A stretch of 50,516 bases of DNA from CAYJPA01 sp964371945 (GCA_964371945.1 CAYJPA010000040.1:1-50516), one strand, 5' to 3'; numbered from the stretch's first letter, positions 19,469 through 28,660 are shown. A program made the numbers and translations. Notes: generated by a model from the letters alone, not told the origin.

Positions 19469-21517
19469 ATGTCGAACGCGCCAATTGCAGCTACCCGGAC
19501 TCATGTGGAGCGCGTTCGGCGCTCCAAAAAAACGAGACGGGACAATTGGTTCGCGTTTTGGCTGATCTTGCCGACTCTTCTTGCGGTGATCGGGGTTAGC
19601 ATTTATCCCGTCTATTATGCGATTCGTACCTCCCTCCTCAACTACAACCCCTCCTTCGGCTTCAAGACATTCGTCGGACTCGACAACTACGAGTACATAC
19701 TCCGAGACAGCGCATTCCGTGACGCGTTGGTTGTCACCGCCCGCTTCGCCATCACGTCGACCGTGCTCTCGATGGCGCTCGGATTGGGAATTGCCCTTGT
19801 TCTCAATCAGCGCTTTCGCGGACGGGGTCTGCTCCGAAGCTTGATTTTGGTTCCGTGGGCGATGTCGGGTACGGTCGTCGGCGTGCTCTGGGCCTGGATC
19901 TATGATGGCGGTTACGGCACACTGAATGCCGTTCTTTTTCGCCTGGGCATCATAGACAGCTATCACGCCTGGATCGTGAGCTACGACTTCGGGATCTTCG
20001 GACCAGGCTCGCTGTACTTCGTCGTCATTGCCTTCGTCTGGAATAGCGCCCCAATGGCGGCGCTGTTCATACTCGCCGCGCTGCAAGCAGTTCCTACGAA
20101 TCTTTACAACGCGGCCAAAATGGACGGCGCGGGGGCATGGCATCGCTACCGATATATCACGCTGCCATGGCTGAAACCGATGCTCCTTTTGGTTCTCATC
20201 CTTTCGACGATTAACGGAATTATGGCGTTCGATCTCATTTATTTCCTGACCAAAGGCGGGCCAGGAGCTCAGACGACCGTTTTTTCGTGGCTTGGCTACA
20301 CGACGATCTTCTCCTTCTTCCAGTTTGGTCTCGGCACCGCGGTTCTGCTTGCTTTGACAATCATCTGCCTCATCCTGGCGTTCGTCTATATGATTTTGCT
20401 AGATCGCAAGCCCACCGATCGCACAAACCTTCGCGGAACGACGCAGGCTTCGGTGGCCGACCTCAATGAGGATATCGAACGACAAACGACAAGCCACGCT
20501 AGCTCGCTGGCCGCGCTGAACAAGTTGGCGGAATCTCGCTCGACACGAGGAAGAACCAAACTCGAGAGTGCTGACGCCGCTGATTCCGCGTTCAATGCCA
20601 TTCCGAGATGGTCGCGCTCGCGCAGCGGCAAAGCCTGGAAACGGCGGTTGATCTACGTCCCGGCGGTGATCATTGGATTTTGGTCGACGGCGCCGGTCGT
20701 TTGGCTCGCGTATTGCAGTTTTTTCCCCTATAAGCAGTTGCTTGCCAAGCCGCCGGTCTTTTTGCCGGATGCGACATTGACGAACTATCGGAACATCTTT
20801 TCGGGCTCCGTGGGCGCCGATATCGCCGGTGTTCCCGTGATCGCCCAGCGCGTTCCGCACGCGATGTTGAACAGCTTCATCGTCGCGGCCACGGTCACGG
20901 TCGTCTGTCTCGTACTCGGGTCGCTAGCAGGCTACGCGTACGCACGCTACAGCCATGTGAAATTCATGCAGCCGTCGCTGATCGCAATGATGATGACGCG
21001 AATGATTCCTGGGCTTGCGATCCTTGTGCCCTGGTTCATCCTGTTCGCGAAGGAGATTCCATTCACGGACTACCGCCTAGCGAACTCAAAGTGGGCGCTG
21101 GTAATCAGCTACACCAGTTTCAGTATTCCGCTGGTGCTCTGGATCATCAAAACCTACTTTGAAACCGTGCCCGCCAATCTCGAGCGCGCGGCGGCGGTCG
21201 ATGGCTGCAGCCGGTTGCAGACGCTCTACAAGGTCGTTCTGCCGTTGTCGGTGCCCGGTCTGATTGCGGCAGGTCTTTTCGCCTTCATCGCTTCCTGGAA
21301 CGAGTTCATCTTCGCCTTGAATCTGGCGCAGGACACCGACTCGATGACGATTACCTACGTTATCGCCCAGGTTTACGGTTTGATGCAGTACGCGCCGCAG
21401 AACTACGGCACATTGTTCGCGGTCGGCGTGCTCGCGATCCTGCCGCCCGTGCTGCTCGCATTCGTTTTCCAGCGATATCTGGTCCAGGGACTCACCGCGG
21501 GTTCGGTGAAAGGCTAG
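19469..21517 (+). CDS. Fused MalF-MalG type ABC sugar permease
   Basis: A single 682-residue membrane protein that contains two complete CUT1 permeases. Residues about 27-313 are MalF-like with six hydrophobic helices and the ATPase-contact EAA loop NLYNAAKMDGAGAWHRYRYI near 211-230. Residues about 389-682 are MalG-like with six more helices and a second EAA loop NLERAAAVDGCSRLQTLYKV near 569-588. A polar linker of about 75 residues rich in Ser, Thr, Arg and Lys joins them. In the usual arrangement these are two separate genes of about 300 residues each. The ATG at 19469 has GGAG about eight bases upstream. Reading is open throughout, so this is not a missed stop. It pairs with the binding protein and ATPase either side. 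Confidence 0.92.
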   Translation: MSNAPIAATRTHVERVRRSKKTRRDNWFAFWLILPTLLAVIGVSIYPVYYAIRTSLLNYNPSFGFKTFVGLDNYEYILRDSAFRDALVVTARFAITSTVLSMALGLGIALVLNQRFRGRGLLRSLILVPWAMSGTVVGVLWAWIYDGGYGTLNAVLFRLGIIDSYHAWIVSYDFGIFGPGSLYFVVIAFVWNSAPMAALFILAALQAVPTNLYNAAKMDGAGAWHRYRYITLPWLKPMLLLVLILSTINGIMAFDLIYFLTKGGPGAQTTVFSWLGYTTIFSFFQFGLGTAVLLALTIICLILAFVYMILLDRKPTDRTNLRGTTQASVADLNEDIERQTTSHASSLAALNKLAESRSTRGRTKLESADAADSAFNAIPRWSRSRSGKAWKRRLIYVPAVIIGFWSTAPVVWLAYCSFFPYKQLLAKPPVFLPDATLTNYRNIFSGSVGADIAGVPVIAQRVPHAMLNSFIVAATVTVVCLVLGSLAGYAYARYSHVKFMQPSLIAMMMTRMIPGLAILVPWFILFAKEIPFTDYRLANSKWALVISYTSFSIPLVLWIIKTYFETVPANLERAAAVDGCSRLQTLYKVVLPLSVPGLIAAGLFAFIASWNEFIFALNLAQDTDSMTITYVIAQVYGLMQYAPQNYGTLFAVGVLAILPPVLLAFVFQRYLVQGLTAGSVKG

Positions 21518-21632
21518 CTGCTAGCTCCTAGCTCCTAGCCGCTAACGAGAACGGTCGGCAACGTGCCGCTCTTTTGTTGGGTGTAATGATCGGTATTGGC
21601 GGCTAGCGGCTCATGGCTAGCGGCTCACGGCT
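21512..21632. repeat. Short CTAGC-type repeats flanking a small hairpin
   Basis: The gap between permease and ATPase genes has two repeat blocks. The first (about 21512-21546) reiterates GCTAGCT and CTCCTAGC units. The second (about 21599-21632) contains a 16-base near-direct repeat beginning GGCTAGCGGCTCA. Parts of the two blocks are inverted relative to each other (AGCCGCTA against TAGCGGCT), so they can pair across the gap. Confidence 0.6.
21556..21574 (+). terminator. Weak terminator-like hairpin upstream of the ATPase gene
   Basis: CGGCA (21556-21560) pairs with TGCCG (21564-21568) around ACG and is followed by CTCTTTT. The stem is only five base pairs. It could lower expression of the ATPase relative to the permease. 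Confidence 0.4.
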
Positions 21633-21649
21633 GAAAACGGAGTTCTTCA

Positions 21650-22735
21650 ATGGCGCGTGTAACGCTGGACCATCTGAGCAAGCACTTCAATCAAGTCAAG
21701 GCCGTCGACGATCTCAGTCTCGAGATCCCGGAGGGAAGCTTCATCACGCTGCTGGGACCGTCTGGCTGCGGCAAGAGCACCACACTCTACTGCATCGCCG
21801 GCCTGGAGGAAGCGACGTCGGGCGAGATCTATTTTGACGGACGGCCGGTGACGGAGCTCTCACCGAAGGATCGCGACGCGGCGCTCGTATTCCAAGATTA
21901 CGCCCTTTATCCACATATGAGCGTGCAGGACAATCTCGCATTTGCGCTCAAGATGCGAAAGACGCCGAAGCCCGAAACCGCGAACCGTGTGCAACAGGTC
22001 GCGTCGCTGCTTGGAATCGAGCGTTTGCTCGATCGCCGTCCGGCACAGCTTTCGGGCGGCCAACGGCAACGCGTGGCACTCGGACGCGCGTTGATCCGAA
22101 ATGCCGCTGTCTTCCTGATGGACGAACCGCTGAGCAATCTCGACGCGCTTCTGCGCGTCAACACGCGAACGGAGATCAAGCGTCTGCAGCGTGAGCTCGG
22201 CAAAACGACGATTTTCGTGACCCACGATCAAGAAGAGGCGATGGTGCTTTCCGACCGGATCGCAATCATGCGGGACGGCGTGCTTCAGCAGTACAGCACC
22301 CCGGAGGAGACCTACAACGCACCGATCAACACCTTCGTTGCGGGCTTCATCGGAAACCCGAGGATGAATTTCCTGAAGGGTTCGCTCGTCGCGGACAACG
22401 GCGCCGTGATGCTCCAGGCAGAGAATCTCACGATCGCGCTGCCCGGCGAACAAGCCAAAGCGGTCGCGGCCAAAGGCCAACAGGTCGCGATCGGCGTTCG
22501 GCCGGAGCACCTGACGCTGGTTGCCCCGGCGTCAGGCGCCGCGGTGGCCCGGGTCGACCTCATCGAGCCGGTCGGCCCGGTCACCTATCTCGATCTCGCG
22601 ATCGGTTCGAGGTCGATCCGCGCGAGCGTCAGCGGCACCCGGCGCTATCAGATTGGCGACGAGGTGGGCATCGATTTCCAGCCAGAGAGCATCCACTATT
22701 TCGACGGAGCGTCTGGAAATCGCATTTCGGCCTGA
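21650..22735 (+). CDS. MalK/UgpC-type ABC sugar transporter ATP-binding protein
   Basis: A 361-residue cytoplasmic ATPase for carbohydrate import. The nucleotide-binding domain shows Walker A GPSGCGKST (residues about 38-46), Q-loop VFQDYALYPHMSV, signature LSGGQRQRVALGRAL, Walker B VFLMDEPLSNLDA and the H-loop FVTHDQEEAM. A C-terminal TOBE/regulatory domain follows from about residue 240, with the VRPEHL motif typical of MalK, UgpC and MsmX. All catalytic residues are intact. GGAG precedes the ATG by about ten bases. Because it is the only ATPase in the operon, two copies should pair with the two EAA loops of the fused permease. In other bacteria such ATPases can serve several importers. Confidence 0.93.
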   Translation: MARVTLDHLSKHFNQVKAVDDLSLEIPEGSFITLLGPSGCGKSTTLYCIAGLEEATSGEIYFDGRPVTELSPKDRDAALVFQDYALYPHMSVQDNLAFALKMRKTPKPETANRVQQVASLLGIERLLDRRPAQLSGGQRQRVALGRALIRNAAVFLMDEPLSNLDALLRVNTRTEIKRLQRELGKTTIFVTHDQEEAMVLSDRIAIMRDGVLQQYSTPEETYNAPINTFVAGFIGNPRMNFLKGSLVADNGAVMLQAENLTIALPGEQAKAVAAKGQQVAIGVRPEHLTLVAPASGAAVARVDLIEPVGPVTYLDLAIGSRSIRASVSGTRRYQIGDEVGIDFQPESIHYFDGASGNRISA

Positions 22736-22879
22736 CGCCCGGGCTGCCATCGATTGATTGGACCTTCCTTCCTCGGGGCACGAACTCTACGATGGCGTTC
22801 GCCGTTCGCAGCACTGGCGCCGTCGTATGCTTGCTCCTGTGACGAATTTCTTGCACTTCTCTGGACGAGGGACTAGCCC

Positions 22880-23636
22880 GTGCTCAAAGATCTGACCCGA
22901 GACGATTGGTTGGGTTTTCTCGATCTCACCGCCGATCGCATACCGTCCAGTTTGAACCCACGCGGTACTCGAGAACTTAGGACCCGATATCTGGCTTACA
23001 TCGAGCACTTCGACGATGTCATCGAGGTCGGGTCGCCGAACAGGTTATTCGAGGATCTCTTCATCGGCCCGCGCAATGGGGTCCAGGTTGCGAATGCCCC
23101 GGTCTACGGACCCGCGATGGCATCCGAGATCGCGCACGTCTTTGGCTTGCTCGGCACGAGTCTCGTCATTCAGACTGGCGTGTGCGGCGGTCTCGCGGAC
23201 GGCATGAACGCGGGCGATATCGTGATTCCCGGCGCGGCCGGCCGCGGGGGATGGGGCATCACAGTGCTACCTGCACGGGGTCGAGTCGCTCAAAGCAACA
23301 AAGTCGATCGTCGACAAGCTGCCTCGGGTTGAAGCCAACGGTGCTCCAGTACACACCGGACCGATTTGGACGACCTCGGCACTCCTGGCCGAAGGCGACG
23401 AAGAAATCGAGCAATGGCATCCCCAGGTTTTTGTTGCGGCGGATCTGGAAACGGCATCGACGTTCGCGGTCGCGGGATACTTTGGAATGAATCGCGTCTC
23501 GATTTTGCCGGTTTTCGACAATCCTCGCCACGGAGCGCATTTGGCAATGACCGAACCCGGCAAACAAGAAGCCAGAGCGCGAGGGGAAGCCGCCGTGCTC
23601 AGTATGGTGTTACGTCTTGCGACCAGCCATGGGTGA
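22880..23636 (+). pseudogene. Nucleoside phosphorylase, frameshifted
   Basis: A purine/uridine phosphorylase-type (PNP/UDP family) gene that is interrupted. From the GTG at 22880 the frame reads ANAPVYGPAMASEIAH, IQTGVCGGL and GDIVIPGAAGRG, all family-like, and then becomes nonsense ending at 23332. The missing second half continues in another frame: GASQCYLHGVE, then ATDLETASTF-like VAADLETASTFAVAGYF, and ends at 23634-23636. Removing one G from the GGGGG run at 23246-23250 restores a single frame of about 250 residues reading GRGDGASQCYL. It is either a true frameshift mutation or a homopolymer sequencing error. The C-terminal end overlaps the next gene by a few bases. The intact enzyme would cleave a nucleoside with phosphate. 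Confidence 0.8.
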
Positions 23637-24582
23637 TTCGGCACTCCCGGTTGTTTCGACACAATCTTCTCACCCAACCATCCGAAAGCCCGCGCTCGGC
23701 GAGCTCGCCCCCTGGCTGTTTGTGCTTCTCTGGAGCACCGGGTTCATCGGCGCGAAATACGGCCTCCCCTACATCGAGCCATTCACGTTTCTCTTCATTC
23801 GCTGGATCATCGCCTGCACGCTGCTCTTCGCGATCTCACTCGCGGTAAAGGCGTCGTATCCCCGTTGCGTCAAGGAATACCGGCATGTCGCCATGTCTGG
23901 TGTACTCATCCACACCGGCTATCTTGGCGGAGTCTTTTTTGCGTTGGATCGCGGTATGCCAGCCAGCCTCTCGTCGCTCATCGTCGGGCTGCAGCCGATC
24001 CTGGCGGCAGTGCTGGCACAGGTGCTTCTTCGTGAAAGCGTGACCTCCCGGCAATGGCTCGGGTTGCTCATTGGTTTCGCTGGAGTCGGACTCGTAGTGG
24101 AGGAAAAGCTCAATGCCGCGCTCGACCAGCCGATCGAGCGAGCCGCGTTTGTCGCGATCGCAATTGGTTTGATCTCGACGACGGTGGGCACGCTATACCA
24201 GAAACGCTTCGTGCCGACCGGCGATCTCACGGCGAGCGCGACGATCCAGTATCTGGCGTCCGGGATCGTGATTGGCATCGCCGCGTTTTCATTTGAAACG
24301 ATGGAGGTCGATTGGACCTGGCGGTTCGGGTTTGCGCTTGGCTGGCAGGTGATCGTGCTCTCGGTCGGCGCGGTGCTTCTGCTTTTGGGTCTGATCCGGG
24401 CGCATTCCGTATCGCGGATTTCAAGCTTGATGTATCTGGTGCCACCGTTGACCGCGATCGAGGCCTACTTCGTGTTCGATGAGCGCTTTGGCGCGGTCGC
24501 CCTCGCGGGGATGGCCTGCGTGGTCGCCGGCGTGGCGATGGTCATGCGCCGGCCCGCATCATCGCTTACGGCGAAGGCGTGA
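23629..24582 (+). CDS. DMT-family (EamA) transporter
   Basis: A 317-residue membrane protein with about ten hydrophobic helices arranged as two EamA repeats. The first repeat opens LLWSTGFIGAKYGLPYIEP and contains FLFIRWIIACTLL. The second contains ISTTVGTLYQKRFVP and ends with SRISSLMYLVPPLTAIEAYFV, a typical EamA closing helix. Such proteins export or import amino acids, nucleosides or other metabolites. ATG at 23629 overlaps the phosphorylase stop by eight bases, suggesting coupling; a TTG at 23617 is an alternative. Its last 17 bases overlap the end of the convergent FAD oxidoreductase pseudogene. The gene itself is intact. Substrate unknown. Confidence 0.88.
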   Translation: MGDSALPVVSTQSSHPTIRKPALGELAPWLFVLLWSTGFIGAKYGLPYIEPFTFLFIRWIIACTLLFAISLAVKASYPRCVKEYRHVAMSGVLIHTGYLGGVFFALDRGMPASLSSLIVGLQPILAAVLAQVLLRESVTSRQWLGLLIGFAGVGLVVEEKLNAALDQPIERAAFVAIAIGLISTTVGTLYQKRFVPTGDLTASATIQYLASGIVIGIAAFSFETMEVDWTWRFGFALGWQVIVLSVGAVLLLLGLIRAHSVSRISSLMYLVPPLTAIEAYFVFDERFGAVALAGMACVVAGVAMVMRRPASSLTAKA

Positions 24583-25810
24583 TTATGTGAACGCCCGCGC
24601 GTTTGGGCGTCGCGTAATGATGCGTGTAGGCGTGCAACCCGGCAGCGAGAATCGCGTCATCGGATTCCAATTCTGAACCGAATCGGCGAATATCGAGCAC
24701 ATCAAGCTGCAACGACGGCGAACCAGTCAGGATGAGCTCCGCCAGGCATTCACCGATCGCGGGCGAAATCGAGAGACCGCCGGCACAACAACCAGTCGCC
24801 GTGAAGAATCCATCGAGTCCGGGAACATTGCCGACGATGTGGTGACCGTCAGCCGTCATCGTCGGCAGCCCACCGCGGAATGACCGGACTTCAACGTCCT
24901 GGAAGATCGGACCCTGCTGTTTACCTTCTCGGCCAGGTCCCGAAGTGGCGCTAGATCGAGCGGCATGTTCGCGATTTCGAATTCAGCGGCGAGCGCCGCC
25001 CCATCGAACGGCAGCGGATTGGTTTCATATCCGCCGAGCATCAATCCGCCCTGTTCCGGTCGAGCATAGACGTTGGCGTCGATCACACGGCAGATCGGCT
25101 GCCTGGTTTCGACCCCGGGGACCGGCTCGGTGATCATCAACCGATGGCGCACCGGTTGGATCGGGACATTGATTCCGGCGGTAGCCGCGACGGCCCTCGC
25201 CCATGCTCCCGCGTGATCAACCACAACCGGGGCGCTGATTCTGCCCGCGGTTGTGTCGACGCCCGCCACCCGATCGCCATCACGAGCGATCGCGGTCACC
25301 GCGGTATTCGGCATCAATGTCACGCCCAGTCGCGAGGCCGCATTTGCATAGCCGAGCGGGATTTGAACGGGCTCGAGATGGAGATCGGAGGGCGTGAACC
25401 ACATTCCAAGGACACCGTCGGAGCGAACGAATGGTGTGAGGTCCCGAAGCCCGTCCGCATCTAGTGGCGCGATATCCAGACCGAGTGCTCGTCCTTAGGC
25501 AATCTCTTCTTCGATCTGCGCAAGATCGCGCCATCTTCGCGCTTCCGCTTTGGTGATAGATCATCGGCTCGCCGGTCTCTTCGGCAAATCGCGTCGTCTT
25601 CTCGACCGAGCGCATCGCGAGCCGTGTCATTTCCGGATTTTGGCGGATTTGCTGGGTCAGACCCGCGGCGCGAGGTGATGTCCGCGATGCGATCCCGAAC
25701 TTGTCGAGCAAGACGACATCGCGCTGCCCTTGCATCGCCAGATGACAGGCAACGCTCGCACCGAAGGCGCCGGAACCAATGACAACGCCCTCGGCACTTG
25801 CCACCGCCAT
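24566..25810 (-). pseudogene. FAD-dependent amine oxidoreductase (DAO family), multiply broken
   Basis: A sarcosine/dimethylglycine dehydrogenase-like or glycine-oxidase-like flavoprotein, cut into three readable pieces. The ATG at 25810 has AAAGGAG seven bases upstream and is followed by the FAD loop VVIGSGAFGASVACHL. A frameshift falls near 25524-25532, where one missing C would restore the frame. An in-frame TAA follows at 25495-25497. The middle piece reads from GRALGLDIAPL to about residue 355 (PVRHRLMITEP, GLMLGGYETNPLPF). A second frameshift lies at a T run (A run on this strand) at 24920-24922, after which the frame reads QQGPIFQDVEVRSFRGGLP and GLSISPAIGECLAE to the end. Three lesions indicate decay unless the assembly is poor. 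A single intact gene of about 414 residues is the likely ancestor. Confidence 0.8.
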
Positions 25811-25855
25811 CCAAAGGCTCCTTTCAAGCAAAATCGGCGCTGATGTCCGAAGCGA

Positions 25856-26317
25856 TTAGTCGATCGCGACTTTGACCACAAGCTTCTTCACCGGTGAGGA
25901 TGAGCCGGCGGCTCGTCTTGGCGCGTGCGCATCGACCGGATAGAGCACCGCGAGCTGTCCCGCGCCGAGCCGGACCTCCGTTACTTTGTCCGGCTGCGCG
26001 CTACCGAGCCAGTAGTCTCCTTCAGCGTCGTAGGACTTGGTTTCAGCTACGTCCTTGAGCGACGCCCAGGCAATGATCTCCTCGCCAGAAACGACGTATT
26101 GAATGTCCAGGTACTTGCGATGCCCTTCGAACACAACATCGCCTCCCTCGACCGTGCTATACGACTGAACTTCGGTGAAGACGTTGTCACCGTCAACCAC
26201 AACCCGGCCATCCGGCATCGACGATTGTCCGGACTCGATCAAGAAGTCAATCGCCTTCTGCATATTCGGCGTGAGGACTACCTGGTCCTTGAGGTTTGCT
26301 AAATCGACAACGATCAC
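25856..26317 (-). CDS. YhcH/YjgK/YiaL family protein (DUF386)
   Basis: A 153-residue cupin-like protein of the YhcH/YjgK/YiaL family, which also contains EbgC. Signature pieces are GHRKYLDIQYVVSGEE, then the later acidic and hydrophobic GAGQLAVLYPVDAHAPR with the paired metal-ligand-like His, and VKKLVVKV at the end. Members are linked to sugar acid and sialic acid catabolism and bind metal. GTG at 26317 has GGAG eight bases upstream; a TTG at 26335 is an alternative. It lies between two damaged FAD oxidoreductases and is itself intact. The exact reaction is unknown. Confidence 0.85.
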   Translation of the reverse strand: MIVVDLANLKDQVVLTPNMQKAIDFLIESGQSSMPDGRVVVDGDNVFTEVQSYSTVEGGDVVFEGHRKYLDIQYVVSGEEIIAWASLKDVAETKSYDAEGDYWLGSAQPDKVTEVRLGAGQLAVLYPVDAHAPRRAAGSSSPVKKLVVKVAID

Positions 26318-26469
26318 GTCTGTTGCTCCAGTCAAGCGCTGACAAAAAACGAATAGGGTGCCCGCATTAGCCTCGGGGGTCGAGCGGCGTCATTGTATCG
26401 ACCGAGTGTCTTCAATGGAACAGCGACCCTTAGTCAATTGAAGCACTGCTTCCGGGGCAGAATAATCCC

Positions 26470-27627
26470 TTACCCCGCGGAATTCCTGGCCGGGGCCGAA
26501 ACTGCACCTTCTCGAAAGAACCTCTCGACGGTGAGCTCCGCGAGCTCTGCAGGAAGCTCGCCAGTTGAGATCAAGCCGGCGACCGCCTCGCCGACCGCTG
26601 GTGAAAGCGCAAAACCGTGACCCGAGAAGCCGGCGGCGACCACCAGTCCTTCGAAGTCTTCAATTGGTCCGATGATCGGCACATCATCGATCGCGACGGC
26701 CTCGATGCCCAACCAGGCGTCTTCGATTTCGACATCCGCGACCGCCGGCAGGATGCCAATCGCTTCCGCCCTGTTTTTAGCTTGATTCTCGGCGAGCGAC
26801 GATCCGCGCGGTTGGTCGAGATTGAATTCGCCCGGCCAACCACCACCGAGAAGAAAGCGTCCATCCGGCAACTGCTTCAGGCTGATCAGCCTCCGAACGC
26901 TGCCTAACACCTATTCGAGCTGATGCGGCGCGGACTTCGTCGTGATCGCCTGAAAGCCACGCGCGGTCAGCGGAAATTCGACTTCAAGATCTCCCGCCAA
27001 TGTTTTGCTCCAGGCGCCCGCCGCGAGCACGATTGTGCCGGCGGCGACAGAACCTTGATCCGTGCCCACGCCCGTCACTCGACCTGCAGCGCATTCGATG
27101 CGCTTCACGTCGACGCCGGTCACGGTCTTGGCGCCGGCGCGTTCGGCCGCGGCAGCGAATGCTCGCGTCGTGGCGCCTGGATTCGCGTGGCCGTCGTTTG
27201 GGGTATACGCGGCCTCAATCACGCTTGGACTGATCGACGGCGCGAGGGCACGTAGTTCAGCTCCCTGCACCAAGCGAATGTCGAGTCCGGCCGCGATTTG
27301 TGCTTCGGTCGATGCAGTGAGAGCGGGAAGGTCTACTTCGTGCTCGATCGTCGTCAAATGGCCATGGCGGCGATAACTAAGATCTGCTTCCAGTTCAGAT
27401 TCGAGTGAGCGCCATTGCTCGATCGCTCGAAACGCCAATGAAAACTCGCGGAAGTCGCGTTGCTGGTGTCGCACCCCTCCTGCGCTTGCTCCCGAAACAC
27501 CGGCGGCGATTCCCCAGCGTTCGAGCAGCGTTACGCGCACACCGTTCTTCGCCAGATGGTAGGCGATCGAGCAATCGATGACGCCGCCACCGATGACGAC
27601 GACCTCGGTTCTTCCAGCGCTAGACAA
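26470..27627 (-). pseudogene. FAD-dependent amine oxidoreductase with in-frame amber stop
   Basis: A DAO-family flavoenzyme related to sarcosine oxidase beta subunits and glycine oxidases. The FAD loop VVVIGGGVIDCSIAYHL lies at the start, and SGASAGGVRHQQRD is typical of sarcosine oxidase beta. The C-terminal part reads LISLKQLPDGRFLLGGGWPGE and then AAGFSGHGFALSPAVGEAVAGL. The two parts are in the same frame and separated only by a TAG at 26911-26913 (after APHQLE, before VLGSVRR). The total would be about 385 residues. The TTG near 27627 overlaps the end of aroF by eight bases; the true start is uncertain. Either a nonsense mutation or a base-call error. Confidence 0.8.
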
Positions 27628-28660
27628 GTGCGCTCGAAATCGACATCGTGCGATCAACCGCCGCCGCCACCCGGGCAATCCGTGGCATCAACTCGTTAAA
27701 CTCTTCGAAGTTGAGCGATTGGTTGCCGTCAGAGAGCGCGTGATCGGGATTCGGATGCACTTCGATCATCAATCCGTCCGCGCCCGCGGCGACTCCGGCC
27801 AACGCGCACGCCCCGACATAGGGACGTTTGCCGGCAGCGTGGCTCGGATCGACGAAGACCGGCAGGTGGGATAACTTTTGCATCACCGCAACGGCCGCAA
27901 CATCGAGCGTGTTCCGGGTTTGTGTTTCAAACGTGCGAATGCCGCGTTCGCAGAAAATTACATTCGGATTGCCTTGCGAGAGCACGTACTCCGCGGCAAG
28001 CAGCCACTCTTCCATCAACATCGAGAGTCCGCGCTTGAGCATGACAGGTTTGCCGGCCTTGCCGACTTCTTCAAGAAGGTAGTAATTCTGGCAGTTGCGA
28101 GCGCCAATTTGGAAAACATCGGTGTATTCGTACACCGTGTCGATATCGGCAGGTGTCATCACCTCGGTGATGATTCCAAGCCCGGTTTCATCTCGAGCTC
28201 GCGCGAGAATTTCGAGTCCCTGCTTGCCGAGACCGCGGAACTCGTACGGTGAGGTTCTCGGTTTGTACGCGCCGCCGCGCAGGAGCTTGGCGCCTGCTGC
28301 TTTGACCGCATGGGCGGCCTGGAGCGTTTGTTCTTCACTTTCAACCGAGCATGGTCCAGCGATGACGATGATCTCCTCGCCGCCGATTTCCGCGTCGAGC
28401 ACTTTGAATTTGGTTTTCTGTGGGTGGAAGTCCCAGCCGGTCAGCTTGTGCTTTTTGGTGACCCGGACGACCCGCTCGACGCCGGAGTAGGCTTCGAGCA
28501 TATCGTCGAGCGTCGGCGGCAACGGGGTCGTGCCGACCACGCCGATAATCGTCCGCTCTTCGCCTTGCGACAGGTGCGCGCCCAGGCTGAGGTCTTTGAT
28601 CCGCGACACCACCGCATCGATGTTCTCTTTGCTCGCTCCGAGCTCCATCACGACGATCAT
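27620..28660 (-). CDS. aroF: 3-deoxy-7-phosphoheptulonate (DAHP) synthase
   Basis: The first enzyme of the shikimate pathway, joining phosphoenolpyruvate and erythrose 4-phosphate. The 346-residue protein is the class I-beta type with an N-terminal ferredoxin-like/ACT-like domain (residues 1-70, MIVVMELGASKENID ... GVERVVRVT). The TIM-barrel core holds AGPCSVESEEQ, LRGGAYKPRTSPYEF, the metal/substrate motifs FQIGARNCQN, and DPSHAAGKRPYV near the end. In this class the N-terminal domain mediates feedback inhibition by aromatic amino acids. The start ATG at 28660 has GGAGGAGTAGG just before it. It is the last biosynthetic gene of a trpB-trpA-aroH-aroF operon, with the FAD gene overlapping its end. 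Confidence 0.93.
   Translation of the reverse strand: MIVVMELGASKENIDAVVSRIKDLSLGAHLSQGEERTIIGVVGTTPLPPTLDDMLEAYSGVERVVRVTKKHKLTGWDFHPQKTKFKVLDAEIGGEEIIVIAGPCSVESEEQTLQAAHAVKAAGAKLLRGGAYKPRTSPYEFRGLGKQGLEILARARDETGLGIITEVMTPADIDTVYEYTDVFQIGARNCQNYYLLEEVGKAGKPVMLKRGLSMLMEEWLLAAEYVLSQGNPNVIFCERGIRTFETQTRNTLDVAAVAVMQKLSHLPVFVDPSHAAGKRPYVGACALAGVAAGADGLMIEVHPNPDHALSDGNQSLNFEEFNELMPRIARVAAAVDRTMSISSALV

Noticed and set aside
26911..26913. UAG decoded as pyrrolysine
   Set aside because: The oxidoreductase family does not use it, no pyl genes are in the window, and mutation or sequencing error are simpler.
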